Assembly (NCBI GenBank): GCA_002705165.1 | Contig: PAJC01000063.1 | Location: 1 to 7,544, forward strand | DNA: 7,544 nt | Direction of reading: 5' to 3' | Source: Planctomycetaceae bacterium | GTDB lineage: Bacteria; Planctomycetota; Planctomycetia; Pirellulales; Pirellulaceae | Shown: positions 1-6,876 of the stretch, piece after piece | Layout: each line of letters starts with the position of its first letter | Numbering within the stretch: the first letter of the stretch is position 1 | Made by a program: the position numbers and the translations under genes | The notes under the pieces: generated by a model | Told to the model about the DNA's origin: nothing | Seen by the model: the letters and a program-made list of their open reading frames with translations, nothing else | Database searches by the model: none

Positions 1-1356
1 GTGGGGGCTCCGCAACTCTCTGAAGAACAGAAAGGTTCGCTGGCGATTTGGGAACATTATCAAAAGACGGTGAATAATACGGCTCCCGACAATCTTGATA
101 AGATTTTCGAAGTCAAAGCTGAAGAGCGTACAGAGGCTCAGCTTGCCGAACTGAAAAAGTACTATATCGAAAATGTTAATCCTGCGATTGCTGCTAAGTT
201 GGCGGACCCTCGTAAGCAAGCCGCGGATTTTAAGAAAAGTCTGGAGGATTTGGAAAAAGCCATTCCAGCTACATTGGTAATGGAAGACCGTAAGGAAATG
301 CGAATTGCGCATATTCTTGAGCGAGGTGAATACGAAAAGAAGGGAGAGCCCGTCGAATCGGCCGTACCAGCCTGGCTGGGTTCGTCGCCGGAAGATTCTC
401 CGAAAAACCGTCTGGGGTTGGCTCAGTGGTTGGTAAGCCCAACTCATCCGTTGACTTCCCGGGTGACCGTTAATCGTTATTGGCAGCATTTCTTTGGAAC
501 TGGAATTGTCAAAACGTCGGAAGATTTTGGTGTTCAGGGTGAGCAGCCAACTCATCCCCAACTACTGGATTGGCTGGCACTGAATTTCATTGAATCCGGA
601 TGGGATATTAAAGGGTTTCAAAAGTTGATTGTTATGTCGGCGACTTATAAACAGAGTTCCCGAGTGGACGCTGATAAGTTGGCTGTAGATTCTGAAAATC
701 GTCTGTTAGCACGTGGTCCTCGATTTCGATTAGATGCCGAGGTGATTCGTGACCAGGTGTTATCCGTTAGCGGTTTGTTGATTGCCAAAATTGGTGGAAA
801 GAGTGTGAAGCCATATCAGCCGGAAGGGTTGTGGAAGCCAGTTGGGTTTGGAGGGAGTAACACGGCTGTTTTCCGACAGGATTCGGGCGAAGCTCTTTTC
901 CGTCGCAGTATGTATACATTCTGGAAACGCACGAGTCCTCCGCCGAGCATGTCAATTTTTGATGCACCTGACCGTGAAACTTGTCAGGTCCGCCGAGCTC
1001 GAACCAATACGCCTCTCCAGGCTTTGGTTTTGCTAAACGATGTTCAATTTATTGAAGCGGCTCGCCGATTGGCGGAAAAGGTCATTGCCGATGGTGGCGA
1101 TTCCGTTGAATCACGTGTCAACTATATCTATCGTTCTGTGTTGGCTCGCCCGCCAAGCCAGAAAGAACTGGGAATTGTATCCAGTTTGTTTAACGAACAT
1201 CTCGAAGAGTTCCAGGCAGATCCGGAAGCCGCCAAGCAGTTATTGTCACTTGGTGAATCTGGCCGTAATGAAGAACTCAATAGTACCGAATTGGGGGCCT
1301 GGACCATGATTGTCCATTTGGTTTTCAATCTCAGTGAAACCGTCACTAAGGGTTAA
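1..1356 (+). CDS. PSD1/DUF1553 domain protein of the planctomycete cytochrome-associated family, 5'-truncated by the window edge
   Basis: This is the C-terminal 451 residues of a larger protein. In this family a complete protein usually carries an optional c-type cytochrome domain (PSCyt1), then DUF1549 (PSCyt2), then PSD1/DUF1553, over roughly 700-1100 residues. The visible part starts with the charged helical linker between the last two domains (about residues 1-95). It continues through the short stretch TLVMED (91-96) into PSD1 (about 135-395). Family signatures are VNRYWQ (157-162), a block around [13 protein letters not shown] (235-247), KPYQPEGLW (270-278), DAPDRE (321-326) and [14 protein letters not shown] (334-347). 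No CxxCH haem site is visible; the only cysteine is residue 328. The GTG at base 1 is not the real start, because family homology runs through it. The protein is expected outside the cytoplasm. Its biochemical role is unknown. It lies five bases before the DUF1501 gene, its usual partner. Confidence 0.93.
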   Translation: MGAPQLSEEQKGSLAIWEHYQKTVNNTAPDNLDKIFEVKAEERTEAQLAELKKYYIENVNPAIAAKLADPRKQAADFKKSLEDLEKAIPATLVMEDRKEMRIAHILERGEYEKKGEPVESAVPAWLGSSPEDSPKNRLGLAQWLVSPTHPLTSRVTVNRYWQHFFGTGIVKTSEDFGVQGEQPTHPQLLDWLALNFIESGWDIKGFQKLIVMSATYKQSSRVDADKLAVDSENRLLARGPRFRLDAEVIRDQVLSVSGLLIAKIGGKSVKPYQPEGLWKPVGFGGSNTAVFRQDSGEALFRRSMYTFWKRTSPPPSMSIFDAPDRETCQVRRARTNTPLQALVLLNDVQFIEAARRLAEKVIADGGDSVESRVNYIYRSVLARPPSQKELGIVSSLFNEHLEEFQADPEAAKQLLSLGESGRNEELNSTELGAWTMIVHLVFNLSETVTKG

Positions 1357-1361
1357 ACGTA

Positions 1362-2825
1362 ATGACGATGAATCCATTACTACGTGAAGCAGAATTAATT
1401 CAAACTCGACGTCATTTTTTTGGACGCGCCGCGACCGGAATTGGGACCGCTGCGTTGGCGTCGTTGGTGAATCCTGAGTTATTTGGTGATCAACCACAGA
1501 CACAATTGGGATCCATGGGAGCACCTCACTTTGCTCCCAAGGCTAAACGGGTCATTTATTTGTTTATGTCGGGCGCTCCGAGTCAGTTGGATATGTGGGA
1601 TTACAAGCCACAATTGCAGGATTGGTATGATAAAGATCTTCCGGACTCGGTCCGCAATGGTCAACGTATCACAACGATGACATCAGGGCAGAAGAGATTT
1701 CCTATCGCGCCGTCGACCATGAAGTTCCGTCAGTATGGTGAACATGGAACCTGGATCAGTGAGACCCTTCCACATACAGCGGGTGTGATTGATGATCTGG
1801 CAGTGATTAAGACGGTTAACACGGAAGCGATTAATCATGACCCGGCGATTACCTATATCCAGACAGGTAGTCAATTACCTGGAAGACCGAGTACAGGAGC
1901 CTGGTTGTCCTATGGTTTAGGAAGTATGAATGCAAATCTTCCTTCGTTTGTCGTCCTGCACTCAACCGTGAATGGTGGTTTTGGCGGACAGGCATTGTAT
2001 GCTCGGCTTTGGGGTTCAGGCTTCTTGTCAACCAGGCATCAGGGAGTGGCATTGCGATCTACAGGTGACCCGGTATTGTATTTATCAAATCCGAATGGGA
2101 TCTCTGGTACGATGCGACGTAAGATGCTGGATAATCTTGCTCAATTGAACCAGCAGCGGTTTGACGAGATTGGAGATCCGGAAATTCAATCTCGCATTGC
2201 TCAGTACGAGATGGCTTACCGTATGCAGACGTCAGTACCAGAATTGACAGACATTTCGGATGAGTCACAAGAGACACTCGATCTATATGGTCCGGAAGTG
2301 ACGAAGCCAGGGACGTTTGCATTTAACTGTTTGCTCGCTCGTCGAATGGCGGAACGAGACGTGAGGTTTACTCAGGTTTTTATTCGCCAATGGGATCAGC
2401 ATGGTAACCTGCCACGTGATATTCGTCGTCAGTGTGGCATCATTGACCAGCCTTCAGCAGCGCTTATCAAAGACTTGAAGCGACGCGGTATGCTTGACGA
2501 TACGCTTGTGATTTGGGGTGGTGAATTCGGCCGAACAGTTTACTGCCAGGGTGGTTTGACGATGGCAAATTATGGTCGTGACCATCATCCTCGCTGCTAT
2601 ACAAAATGGATGGCAGGTGCCGGTATCAAGGGTGGAATCGTCTATGGTGAAACCGACGACTTCAGTTACAACGTCGTGGAGAATCCGGTCCACATTCATG
2701 ACTTAAATGCGACAATTCTACACACGCTAGGGGTGGATCACGAGCGTTTGACATATCGTCACCAGGGCCGGGATTTCCGACTGACAGATGTTCACGGGAA
2801 CGTTCTTACTGATTTGTTGGCGTAA
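1362..2825 (+). CDS. DUF1501 domain protein (alkaline phosphatase/sulfatase-like fold), Tat-exported
   Basis: A complete 487-residue protein of the DUF1501 family (PF07394), which belongs to the alkaline-phosphatase-like superfamily and is of unknown substrate. The N-terminus carries a twin-arginine export signal, TRRHFFG (15-21), followed by an Ala/Gly-rich hydrophobic stretch (about 22-36), so the protein is probably folded before export. Conserved family blocks follow in order: [15 protein letters not shown] (66-80), EAINHDPAI (155-163), [15 protein letters not shown] (281-295), WDQHGN (344-349), WGGEFGRT (385-392), GRDHHPR (405-411) and [14 protein letters not shown] (444-457). The Asp/His residues in these last blocks are plausible metal ligands by analogy with the superfamily. 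Length is normal and no defect is seen. The start is ATG 1362, five bases after the upstream stop; AAGGG (1348-1352) gives a modest ribosome site. ATG 1368 is a possible alternative start. It is almost certainly co-transcribed with the PSD1/DUF1553 gene. Confidence 0.95.
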   Translation: MTMNPLLREAELIQTRRHFFGRAATGIGTAALASLVNPELFGDQPQTQLGSMGAPHFAPKAKRVIYLFMSGAPSQLDMWDYKPQLQDWYDKDLPDSVRNGQRITTMTSGQKRFPIAPSTMKFRQYGEHGTWISETLPHTAGVIDDLAVIKTVNTEAINHDPAITYIQTGSQLPGRPSTGAWLSYGLGSMNANLPSFVVLHSTVNGGFGGQALYARLWGSGFLSTRHQGVALRSTGDPVLYLSNPNGISGTMRRKMLDNLAQLNQQRFDEIGDPEIQSRIAQYEMAYRMQTSVPELTDISDESQETLDLYGPEVTKPGTFAFNCLLARRMAERDVRFTQVFIRQWDQHGNLPRDIRRQCGIIDQPSAALIKDLKRRGMLDDTLVIWGGEFGRTVYCQGGLTMANYGRDHHPRCYTKWMAGAGIKGGIVYGETDDFSYNVVENPVHIHDLNATILHTLGVDHERLTYRHQGRDFRLTDVHGNVLTDLLA

Positions 2826-2975
2826 GCCCGATTCACTTGGCTGAGAATTCAAGGCGAAAAAAAATTCCGATTAGCCTCTGTTCAAGGCCAAATTTACCCC
2901 AAAATATGTAAGTTGCATAATCCATCCGTCAAAAGATAATTTTTATGCTTTCTTTCGCACGAACGAGCCATTTTG

Positions 2976-3002
2976 TTGACAGCTTTTCGGGGATATTAGA
3001 AC
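2976..3002 (+). promoter_or_regulatory. Possible sigma-70-type promoter for the anti-sigma-like gene
   Basis: A perfect TTGACA (2976-2981) is followed after 15 bases by TAGAAC (2997-3002), a four-of-six match to TATAAT; the spacing is shorter than the preferred 17. A second candidate upstream is TTGCAT (2913-2918), 16 bases, then GATAAT (2935-2940), with a better -10 and a poorer -35. Either would leave a leader of roughly 90-150 bases before ATG 3098. The surrounding 2826-3097 holds no reading frame that looks like a gene. Confidence 0.3.
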
Positions 3003-3070
3003 ATTAGGTAGGTACTTCAAGGGTTGGAGACGATTGTAAGTACATTAGTGGTCGATTCCATTTGGGGCAC

Positions 3071-3089
3071 ATAGTGCATTTAGCACTGT
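3071..3089 (+). promoter_or_regulatory. Small leader hairpin just before the start codon of the anti-sigma-like gene
   Basis: The arms ATAGTGC (3071-3077) and GCACTGT (3083-3089) pair over seven positions, one of them a T-G wobble, around the five-base loop ATTTA. The hairpin ends eight bases before ATG 3098, with an A-rich spacer and no Shine-Dalgarno sequence between. It would sit where a 30S subunit binds, so it could affect translation initiation. This is a structural observation only, and a stem this short can arise by chance. Confidence 0.3.
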
Positions 3090-3097
3090 AAAAAAAC

Positions 3098-4459
3098 ATG
3101 ACAGATTCACCTCGTGACATAACTGAACTGATGAGTGGCTATATGGACGGCCAATTATCGGCGAAAGAGCATGCTTTGGCAGAAGTGGCGTTGCAAACAG
3201 ATGTGACGGCTGCCAAGGTGTTAGCCGAATTACAGTTACTGCGAAGCGGCATTCGAGCTCTGGGAGAACAGCCCTCTGATTTGTCGGCGATTCCTTCTCT
3301 AGCTGATCGGGTATTGGCCCAATTGGAGGCACCTGATTCGGAAAATGTGAACGTCGTATCGGCGTCCCAGCAAGCTAAATTGAGCGAAACAAAATCCTCC
3401 GCTCGTCGTTGGTCGACCTATATTTCCATGGCGATCGCATTGATTGCCGTCGCTGCGATTTGGCAGGTCATGCGGGTTCAGCAGGACCACGAAGGCCACT
3501 CGATTGTTAATGTGAATCAAGAACCAGAGGCATCTGGTGATGAAAGTTTGTTCGTCGGCAATATAGAGAATCCTGAAAAAATAGAGCAGCAAGACGAGTC
3601 GACCGATTCGACTTTGTTAGTCGATAATGATGACTCCCGAAAAGGTCCCATGAATCCAGACTTGAAAGTTGTGGAGCCAAACTCGCCGGAACAACCGAAG
3701 CCCAGTGAGTTGGCGTCTGTTGTTGAGACGCCAGGTGGCAATGGCTTGGCTGGTCAGCCAGATCTGAGTGTGCTTACCAACGGCAAGTTTCTGTTTGTGA
3801 TCGAAGTGGGAGTGACTCCCGAAGGTAGAGCAGCTGATGTCGTTCGGGATGTTCTGATGAAAAACGGGATTGTCTATGACGGTGGTTTGGATGTCATGCC
3901 CGAGTTGGAAGAACAATTGCTGAATTCCAGATTCCTCAACGGAGTTGTTCAAAATGAGAAGCAACCGGTGGGAGGTACTGTTGACCTGATTTACCTGGTT
4001 GCTTCTGGTTTGCAGATAGATCAGACACGTTTAGATATTCATTCGCGTCATGGTCATATTGCCCGGTATCGCTTTAATATGGCTTTGTTACCTAAGGACG
4101 TTGGAGTTTTTGACAACTTGCATAGAGCAGTCAAAAGTCAATGGGCATCTGACGAATCCGCTTCGGATACCAATGATAAAGTGGCCTATCAAAAGCAGTT
4201 GCAGAAGTGGAAAGGCAAAGCCGGTCAATTGATGACAACGTTGTACTTTCTGGCCGGTAAGGGTTCCGCTGTGAGTAAGGTGGGTATCGAGATCCCGACG
4301 CTGCCGATTCCTCCGAAGGGAGCAAATCGTGGAAATTTAAGAGAGCCTACCCCGACAGATAAGCCGATTCTTGGTGCCGATTTGATCTGTGAAGTCTTGC
4401 TCGTAGTGCGTAATATAACTCTCGCGGAACTAGAGTCTCTTCCCGAAACTAAAAAATAG
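3098..4459 (+). CDS. Single-pass membrane protein with an anti-sigma-factor-like N-terminus and an uncharacterised extracytoplasmic domain
   Basis: A complete 453-residue protein. Residues 6-55 form a short helical head, with a core LMSGYMDGQLSAKE (11-24) followed by a Leu/Ala-rich helix ending in LRSGIRALGEQP (48-59). This layout is typical of anti-sigma factors of the RseA / L-x-x-Y-x-D-G-E-L type. It lacks the zinc-binding HxxxCxxC motif of the ZAS class. The next segment, LADRVLAQLE (68-77), is a further helix often seen in such heads. One membrane segment lies at about 106-125, preceded by RR (103-104), which predicts the head inside and the tail outside the cytoplasm. An acidic, Pro/Ser-rich low-complexity linker (about 130-215) leads to a folded-looking domain (about 225-445) that I do not recognise. 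No sigma factor gene is adjacent. The start is ATG 3098, with only an A-rich upstream stretch and no Shine-Dalgarno sequence. The anti-sigma role is inferred from the head and topology. Confidence 0.85.
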   Translation: MTDSPRDITELMSGYMDGQLSAKEHALAEVALQTDVTAAKVLAELQLLRSGIRALGEQPSDLSAIPSLADRVLAQLEAPDSENVNVVSASQQAKLSETKSSARRWSTYISMAIALIAVAAIWQVMRVQQDHEGHSIVNVNQEPEASGDESLFVGNIENPEKIEQQDESTDSTLLVDNDDSRKGPMNPDLKVVEPNSPEQPKPSELASVVETPGGNGLAGQPDLSVLTNGKFLFVIEVGVTPEGRAADVVRDVLMKNGIVYDGGLDVMPELEEQLLNSRFLNGVVQNEKQPVGGTVDLIYLVASGLQIDQTRLDIHSRHGHIARYRFNMALLPKDVGVFDNLHRAVKSQWASDESASDTNDKVAYQKQLQKWKGKAGQLMTTLYFLAGKGSAVSKVGIEIPTLPIPPKGANRGNLREPTPTDKPILGADLICEVLLVVRNITLAELESLPETKK

Positions 4460-4464
4460 TTGAG

Positions 4465-4485
4465 AACAAGTGGTTACTTCTTGTT
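4465..4485. terminator. Weak hairpin between two convergent genes, possible terminator
   Basis: AACAAG (4465-4470) pairs with CTTGTT (4480-4485) around a nine-base loop, within the 45-base gap between the convergent anti-sigma-like and lipoprotein genes. The stem is short and AT-rich, and only a GTTT run follows on the plus strand. On the minus strand a T6 run (plus-strand A6, 4451-4456) follows only after a further eight bases. Position favours a terminator; the structure is weak. Confidence 0.25.
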
Positions 4486-4504
4486 TGATGAGGTAGCGTA
4501 TTTG

Positions 4505-4897
4505 CTACTGGATCGGCCCTTGGTCTGGCACCGAACTCACACGAGGGTTATTAGCTCGACGATAGGTGATTCGCCACTCCGTTTTATCGGTGGTCGTCGT
4601 GTGGGTTGTTTCTCCGCCAAGATAGATATTTGAGTTACCGATTTCATGAGCGTGAACATCGGTATGGTTTTGAGTTTCAGTACCGATGACGATTTCTTCT
4701 TCTTTCTCAATGATATAGCCTTGCGGGAAGTGTGCCTGCATTAGTCCCATGGCATTCTCACGATGATCCACTGGCCATGTGGAGATACTTGGAATGGCAA
4801 TAACACCTCGTTCCTGATCACGGGAAACGTAGCGTGCAGACGTACATCCCGTAACGAATAGACTGGTAATAATTAGTAAGGCAAGAATTCGAGGCAT
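4505..4897 (-). CDS. Small uncharacterised lipoprotein
   Basis: A complete 130-residue protein. A hydrophobic N-terminus (residues 4-16) ends in the lipobox VTGC (15-18), so cysteine 18 is the expected lipidated residue after signal peptidase II cleavage. The mature part has GVIAIPS (31-37), then an MGLMQAHFPQGY block (50-61), the acidic-start strand EKEEEIVIGTE (64-74), a His/Thr-rich segment with four histidines (H78, H82, H84, H99), and DKTEWRITYRR (104-114). I recall similar small lipoproteins in other planctomycetes, with the pattern AIP...HFP.GY...EEEVVVG...DKTEWR.TYR, but know of no assigned function. The start is ATG 4897, supported by AGGAG nine bases upstream. It converges with the anti-sigma-like gene and diverges from the propeller gene, so it is probably its own transcription unit. 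Confidence 0.85.
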   Translation of the reverse strand: MPRILALLIITSLFVTGCTSARYVSRDQERGVIAIPSISTWPVDHRENAMGLMQAHFPQGYIIEKEEEIVIGTETQNHTDVHAHEIGNSNIYLGGETTHTTTTDKTEWRITYRRANNPRVSSVPDQGPIQ

Positions 4898-4906
4898 TCC
4901 TGATTA

Positions 4907-4911
4907 CTCCT
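4907..4911 (-). promoter_or_regulatory. Shine-Dalgarno site of the small lipoprotein gene
   Basis: On the minus strand AGGAG lies nine bases before the ATG at 4897. It is the clearest Shine-Dalgarno sequence in the window and fixes the start of the lipoprotein. It suggests stronger translation than that of the neighbours, whose sites are weak or absent. Confidence 0.7.
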
Positions 4912-5045
4912 AATAATGGATATTGGTTGCAGGAGCGATAAAGTACTGAATTACCCGTGAGGGCTCAATAGCGATGTACCGATGTGGTGATCTTTCATTT
5001 ACAATTAAGACAACGAATTTGATCAAGGATTCAATCAGAGATGGG

Positions 5046-6290
5046 ATGCAAATGCGTGCTTTATATTTAATGCTAATTCTGTTGTTTGTCGGCTCTTTAA
5101 ATGCTGACGATAACTGGACACACTTTCGTGGCGATCAGGCAGGTCGAGCGGATGACGCCCAGTTACCGACTGAGCTTGGCGAAGGTAAGAATGTCAAATG
5201 GAAGATCCCAGTCCGCGGTAAAGGATGGGCGTCCCCGGTTATTTTTGGTGACCAACTTTGGACGATTACGGCGACAGTCGACGGATCTAAAATGTGGGCA
5301 TTATGTTTCGATAAGAATACAGGTGAGACTATTCATGACATTTTGGTATTTGAAAATGAAGAAGTAAGGTTCTGCCATCCTACGAATAGCTTTGCTTCTT
5401 GTACGCCCGCCGTCGAAGAAGGAACAGTCTATGTTCACTTTGGAAGTTACGGGACAGCGGCACTTAATACGAAGACAGGGAAGAAAATCTGGGAACGTCG
5501 CGACCTTGAGTGTGACCATTGGCGTGGTCCAGCTTCTTCTCCAGTGATCGATGACGACAGGTTGATTGTGTCCTATGACGGTTTCGATGTGCAGTTTGTG
5601 GTGGCTTTTAATAAAGAAACTGGTGAGACGGTATGGAAGAAAGATCGTGGCATTGATTACGGCACAGATAATGGTGACCGGAAAAAAGCTTATAGCACTG
5701 CAACGGTGATAGAACATCAAGGCCGCCGGCAGGCAATTGTCCCGAGTGCGATGGAGACAATTTCTTATAATCCTGAAAACGGCGAAGTGTTATGGCGAGT
5801 ACGCCATGGTGGTATGAATGCTGCCTGCCGTCCGTTATTCCATAATGGATTAGTTTATATTACCGGTGGTGACGGTGCCCGAGCGATGGTAGCGGTCTCT
5901 CCTGAAGGGACAGGTGATATTACCAATACCTCGATCAAATGGGAATTTAGCAAGTCTGTTCCCCGTCGAGCTTCACAGCTTTTGATCGATGGACACCTAT
6001 ATATGATGAATGATCAGGGTGTCGCCTCTTGCATCCAGGCAGATAGTGGCCAGGTCGTGTGGCAACAGCGAGCCGGTACAGGTGAATTTAGATCTTCCCC
6101 GGTATTTGCTAATGGCTTCATCTACTGCTTCAGCGTAGAGGGAGCTGGCGTTGTGTTGAAAGCCGGCGCTGAATTTGAAAAGATAACAGATTTTGAATTT
6201 GAAACAGGCTTTCAGGCTTCGCCTGCCATCTCCGGGAATAGCATGTTCCTAAGAAGCATTACTCACTTGTACTGTATCGAATCTGAATAA
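5046..6290 (+). CDS. Secreted PQQ-binding-like beta-propeller repeat protein
   Basis: About 414 residues from ATG 5046. The N-terminus is a Sec-type signal, MRALYLMLILLFVGSLNA, with likely cleavage after that Ala and no lipobox cysteine. The mature protein begins DDNWTHFRGD, a usual opening of planctomycete PQQ-like proteins. About eight propeller repeats can be followed through motifs of the type SPVI..D.L....A.....TGE..W: KGWASPVIFGDQLW, NSFASCTPAVEEGTVYV, RGPASSPVIDDDRLIV, AYSTATVIEHQGRRQAI, NAACRPLFHNGLVYI, PRRASQLLIDGHLYMM, GEFRSSPVFANGFIYC and GFQASPAISGNSMFL. The fold is that of PQQ_2 (PF13360) proteins such as BamB, but PQQ binding or enzyme activity cannot be read from the sequence. 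ATG 5052 also suits the signal peptide. ATG 4974 would add a polar 24-residue N-terminus before the signal and is less likely. The FKBP gene follows 25 bases later, probably in the same operon. Confidence 0.92.
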   Translation: MQMRALYLMLILLFVGSLNADDNWTHFRGDQAGRADDAQLPTELGEGKNVKWKIPVRGKGWASPVIFGDQLWTITATVDGSKMWALCFDKNTGETIHDILVFENEEVRFCHPTNSFASCTPAVEEGTVYVHFGSYGTAALNTKTGKKIWERRDLECDHWRGPASSPVIDDDRLIVSYDGFDVQFVVAFNKETGETVWKKDRGIDYGTDNGDRKKAYSTATVIEHQGRRQAIVPSAMETISYNPENGEVLWRVRHGGMNAACRPLFHNGLVYITGGDGARAMVAVSPEGTGDITNTSIKWEFSKSVPRRASQLLIDGHLYMMNDQGVASCIQADSGQVVWQQRAGTGEFRSSPVFANGFIYCFSVEGAGVVLKAGAEFEKITDFEFETGFQASPAISGNSMFLRSITHLYCIESE

Positions 6291-6315
6291 CAAAAGTGCC
6301 GACGGGAAGCCACGG

Positions 6316-6771
6316 ATGCAAAAACATTCTATTTTTGGATTACTGATACTGTGCCTGATGATCGTTGGGTGTGAACGGGATTATATCTGGGATCCTAATA
6401 ATATTGATGAAGGTGCGGCTGAACGTCCCTTCAACACTCTTGAATCGGGGACGAAGTGGCGTTTGTTGCGCGATACAGGAAATCGGACCCCTAGCCCGGA
6501 GGAAGGCTATTGGGTTCATTACAAAGGTTGGCGGCTCGATGACGATGGAACGGAGGTCATGTTCGATCAATCTTACGGGCTGGGAGTTGGTAGTTATTTT
6601 GGGGCTGGTCAAACAGTGGCAGGATTCTATGAAGGTATGCAGAATTGCCCTGAAGGTGGCATGATTGAATTAGAGATTCCCTCGGAACAGGGTTATGGTG
6701 ACGCGGAGTCCGAATTAATACCAGCGAACTCGACTTTGCACTTTAGGATTGAGCTTATTCGGATTGAGTAA
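6316..6771 (+). CDS. FKBP-type peptidyl-prolyl cis-trans isomerase lipoprotein
   Basis: A complete 151-residue protein. A signal peptide ends in the lipobox IVGC (16-19), giving a lipid-anchored extracytoplasmic protein. After a linker (20-45) comes one FKBP domain (about 46-151, PF00254). Family elements visible are VHYKGW (67-72), MFDQS (82-86), SYFGAGQTVAGFYEGMQNCPEGG (from 93), LEIPSEQGYG (119-128), LIPANSTLHFRIEL (135-148). Residues lining the FKBP12 active site have apparent counterparts: Tyr69, Phe83, Asp84, Phe95, Val101, Tyr127 and Phe143. Two differ: the position of Ile56 is Ala102, and the floor tryptophan (Trp59) is Phe104. The fold looks intact and isomerase activity is likely. 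The start is ATG 6316, with GGGA eight bases upstream. It probably shares a transcript with the propeller gene. Expected role: folding of exported proteins. Confidence 0.93.
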   Translation: MQKHSIFGLLILCLMIVGCERDYIWDPNNIDEGAAERPFNTLESGTKWRLLRDTGNRTPSPEEGYWVHYKGWRLDDDGTEVMFDQSYGLGVGSYFGAGQTVAGFYEGMQNCPEGGMIELEIPSEQGYGDAESELIPANSTLHFRIELIRIE

Positions 6772-6796
6772 TAGATTCGACGTTCCTAGCCCAAAA

Positions 6797-6827
6797 AGCC
6801 GTTGTGATGATATCCATGACAACGGCT
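6797..6827. terminator. Two-way hairpin terminator between the convergent FKBP and PDZ genes
   Basis: AGCCGTTGT (6797-6805) and ACAACGGCT (6819-6827) form a perfect nine-pair stem; three inner pairs (ATG/CAT) extend it past one mismatch to a five-base loop. On the minus strand the stem runs directly into a T5 run (plus-strand A5, 6793-6797), a good intrinsic terminator for the PDZ gene. On the plus strand CTTGTTGTT follows, a weaker T-rich tail for the propeller-FKBP unit. Confidence 0.8.
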
Positions 6828-6853
6828 CTTGTTGTTGAAAAATTTAAGAAAGC

Positions 6854-6876
6854 GAAGCTAGTCCTTACTAGGCTTC
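6854..6876 (-). terminator. Second hairpin overlapping the stop codon of the PDZ gene
   Basis: GAAGC plus TAGT (6854-6862) pairs with ACTA and GCTTC (6867-6876), with one unpaired G (6871) and a four-base loop. It covers the TAG stop and last codons of the PDZ gene. On the minus strand it is followed by the T-rich stretch GCTTTCTTAAATTTTTC, so it could be a first, weaker stop ahead of the main terminator, or protect the mRNA 3' end. Confidence 0.35.

Noticed and set aside
1..3. GTG at the first base as the start of the PSD1/DUF1553 gene
   Set aside because: The residues after it are the linker in the middle of the family's usual architecture, so the GTG is an internal valine codon at the window edge.
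2844..2867. GAATT...AATTC around an A8 run after the DUF1501 gene as a terminator
   Set aside because: The stem has only five AT-rich pairs with a loop of about 14 bases, and there is no T run on the plus strand, so it is not credible as an intrinsic terminator.
3617..3964. A 115-codon open frame on the minus strand
   Set aside because: It is antisense to the linker and outer domain of the anti-sigma-like protein, with no family features or ribosome site I can recognise.
4998..5026. TTTACA (4998-5003) with a weak -10 as a promoter for the propeller gene
   Set aside because: The best -10 at the right spacing (GATCAA) matches only three of six positions.
4974..5045. ATG 4974 as the start of the propeller protein
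   Set aside because: It would place 24 polar residues before a typical signal peptide. ATG 5046 or 5052 puts the signal at the N-terminus.
5301..5720. A 139-codon open frame on the minus strand
   Set aside because: It is wholly antisense to the propeller gene, shows no recognisable domain, and has a composition expected from a shadow frame.
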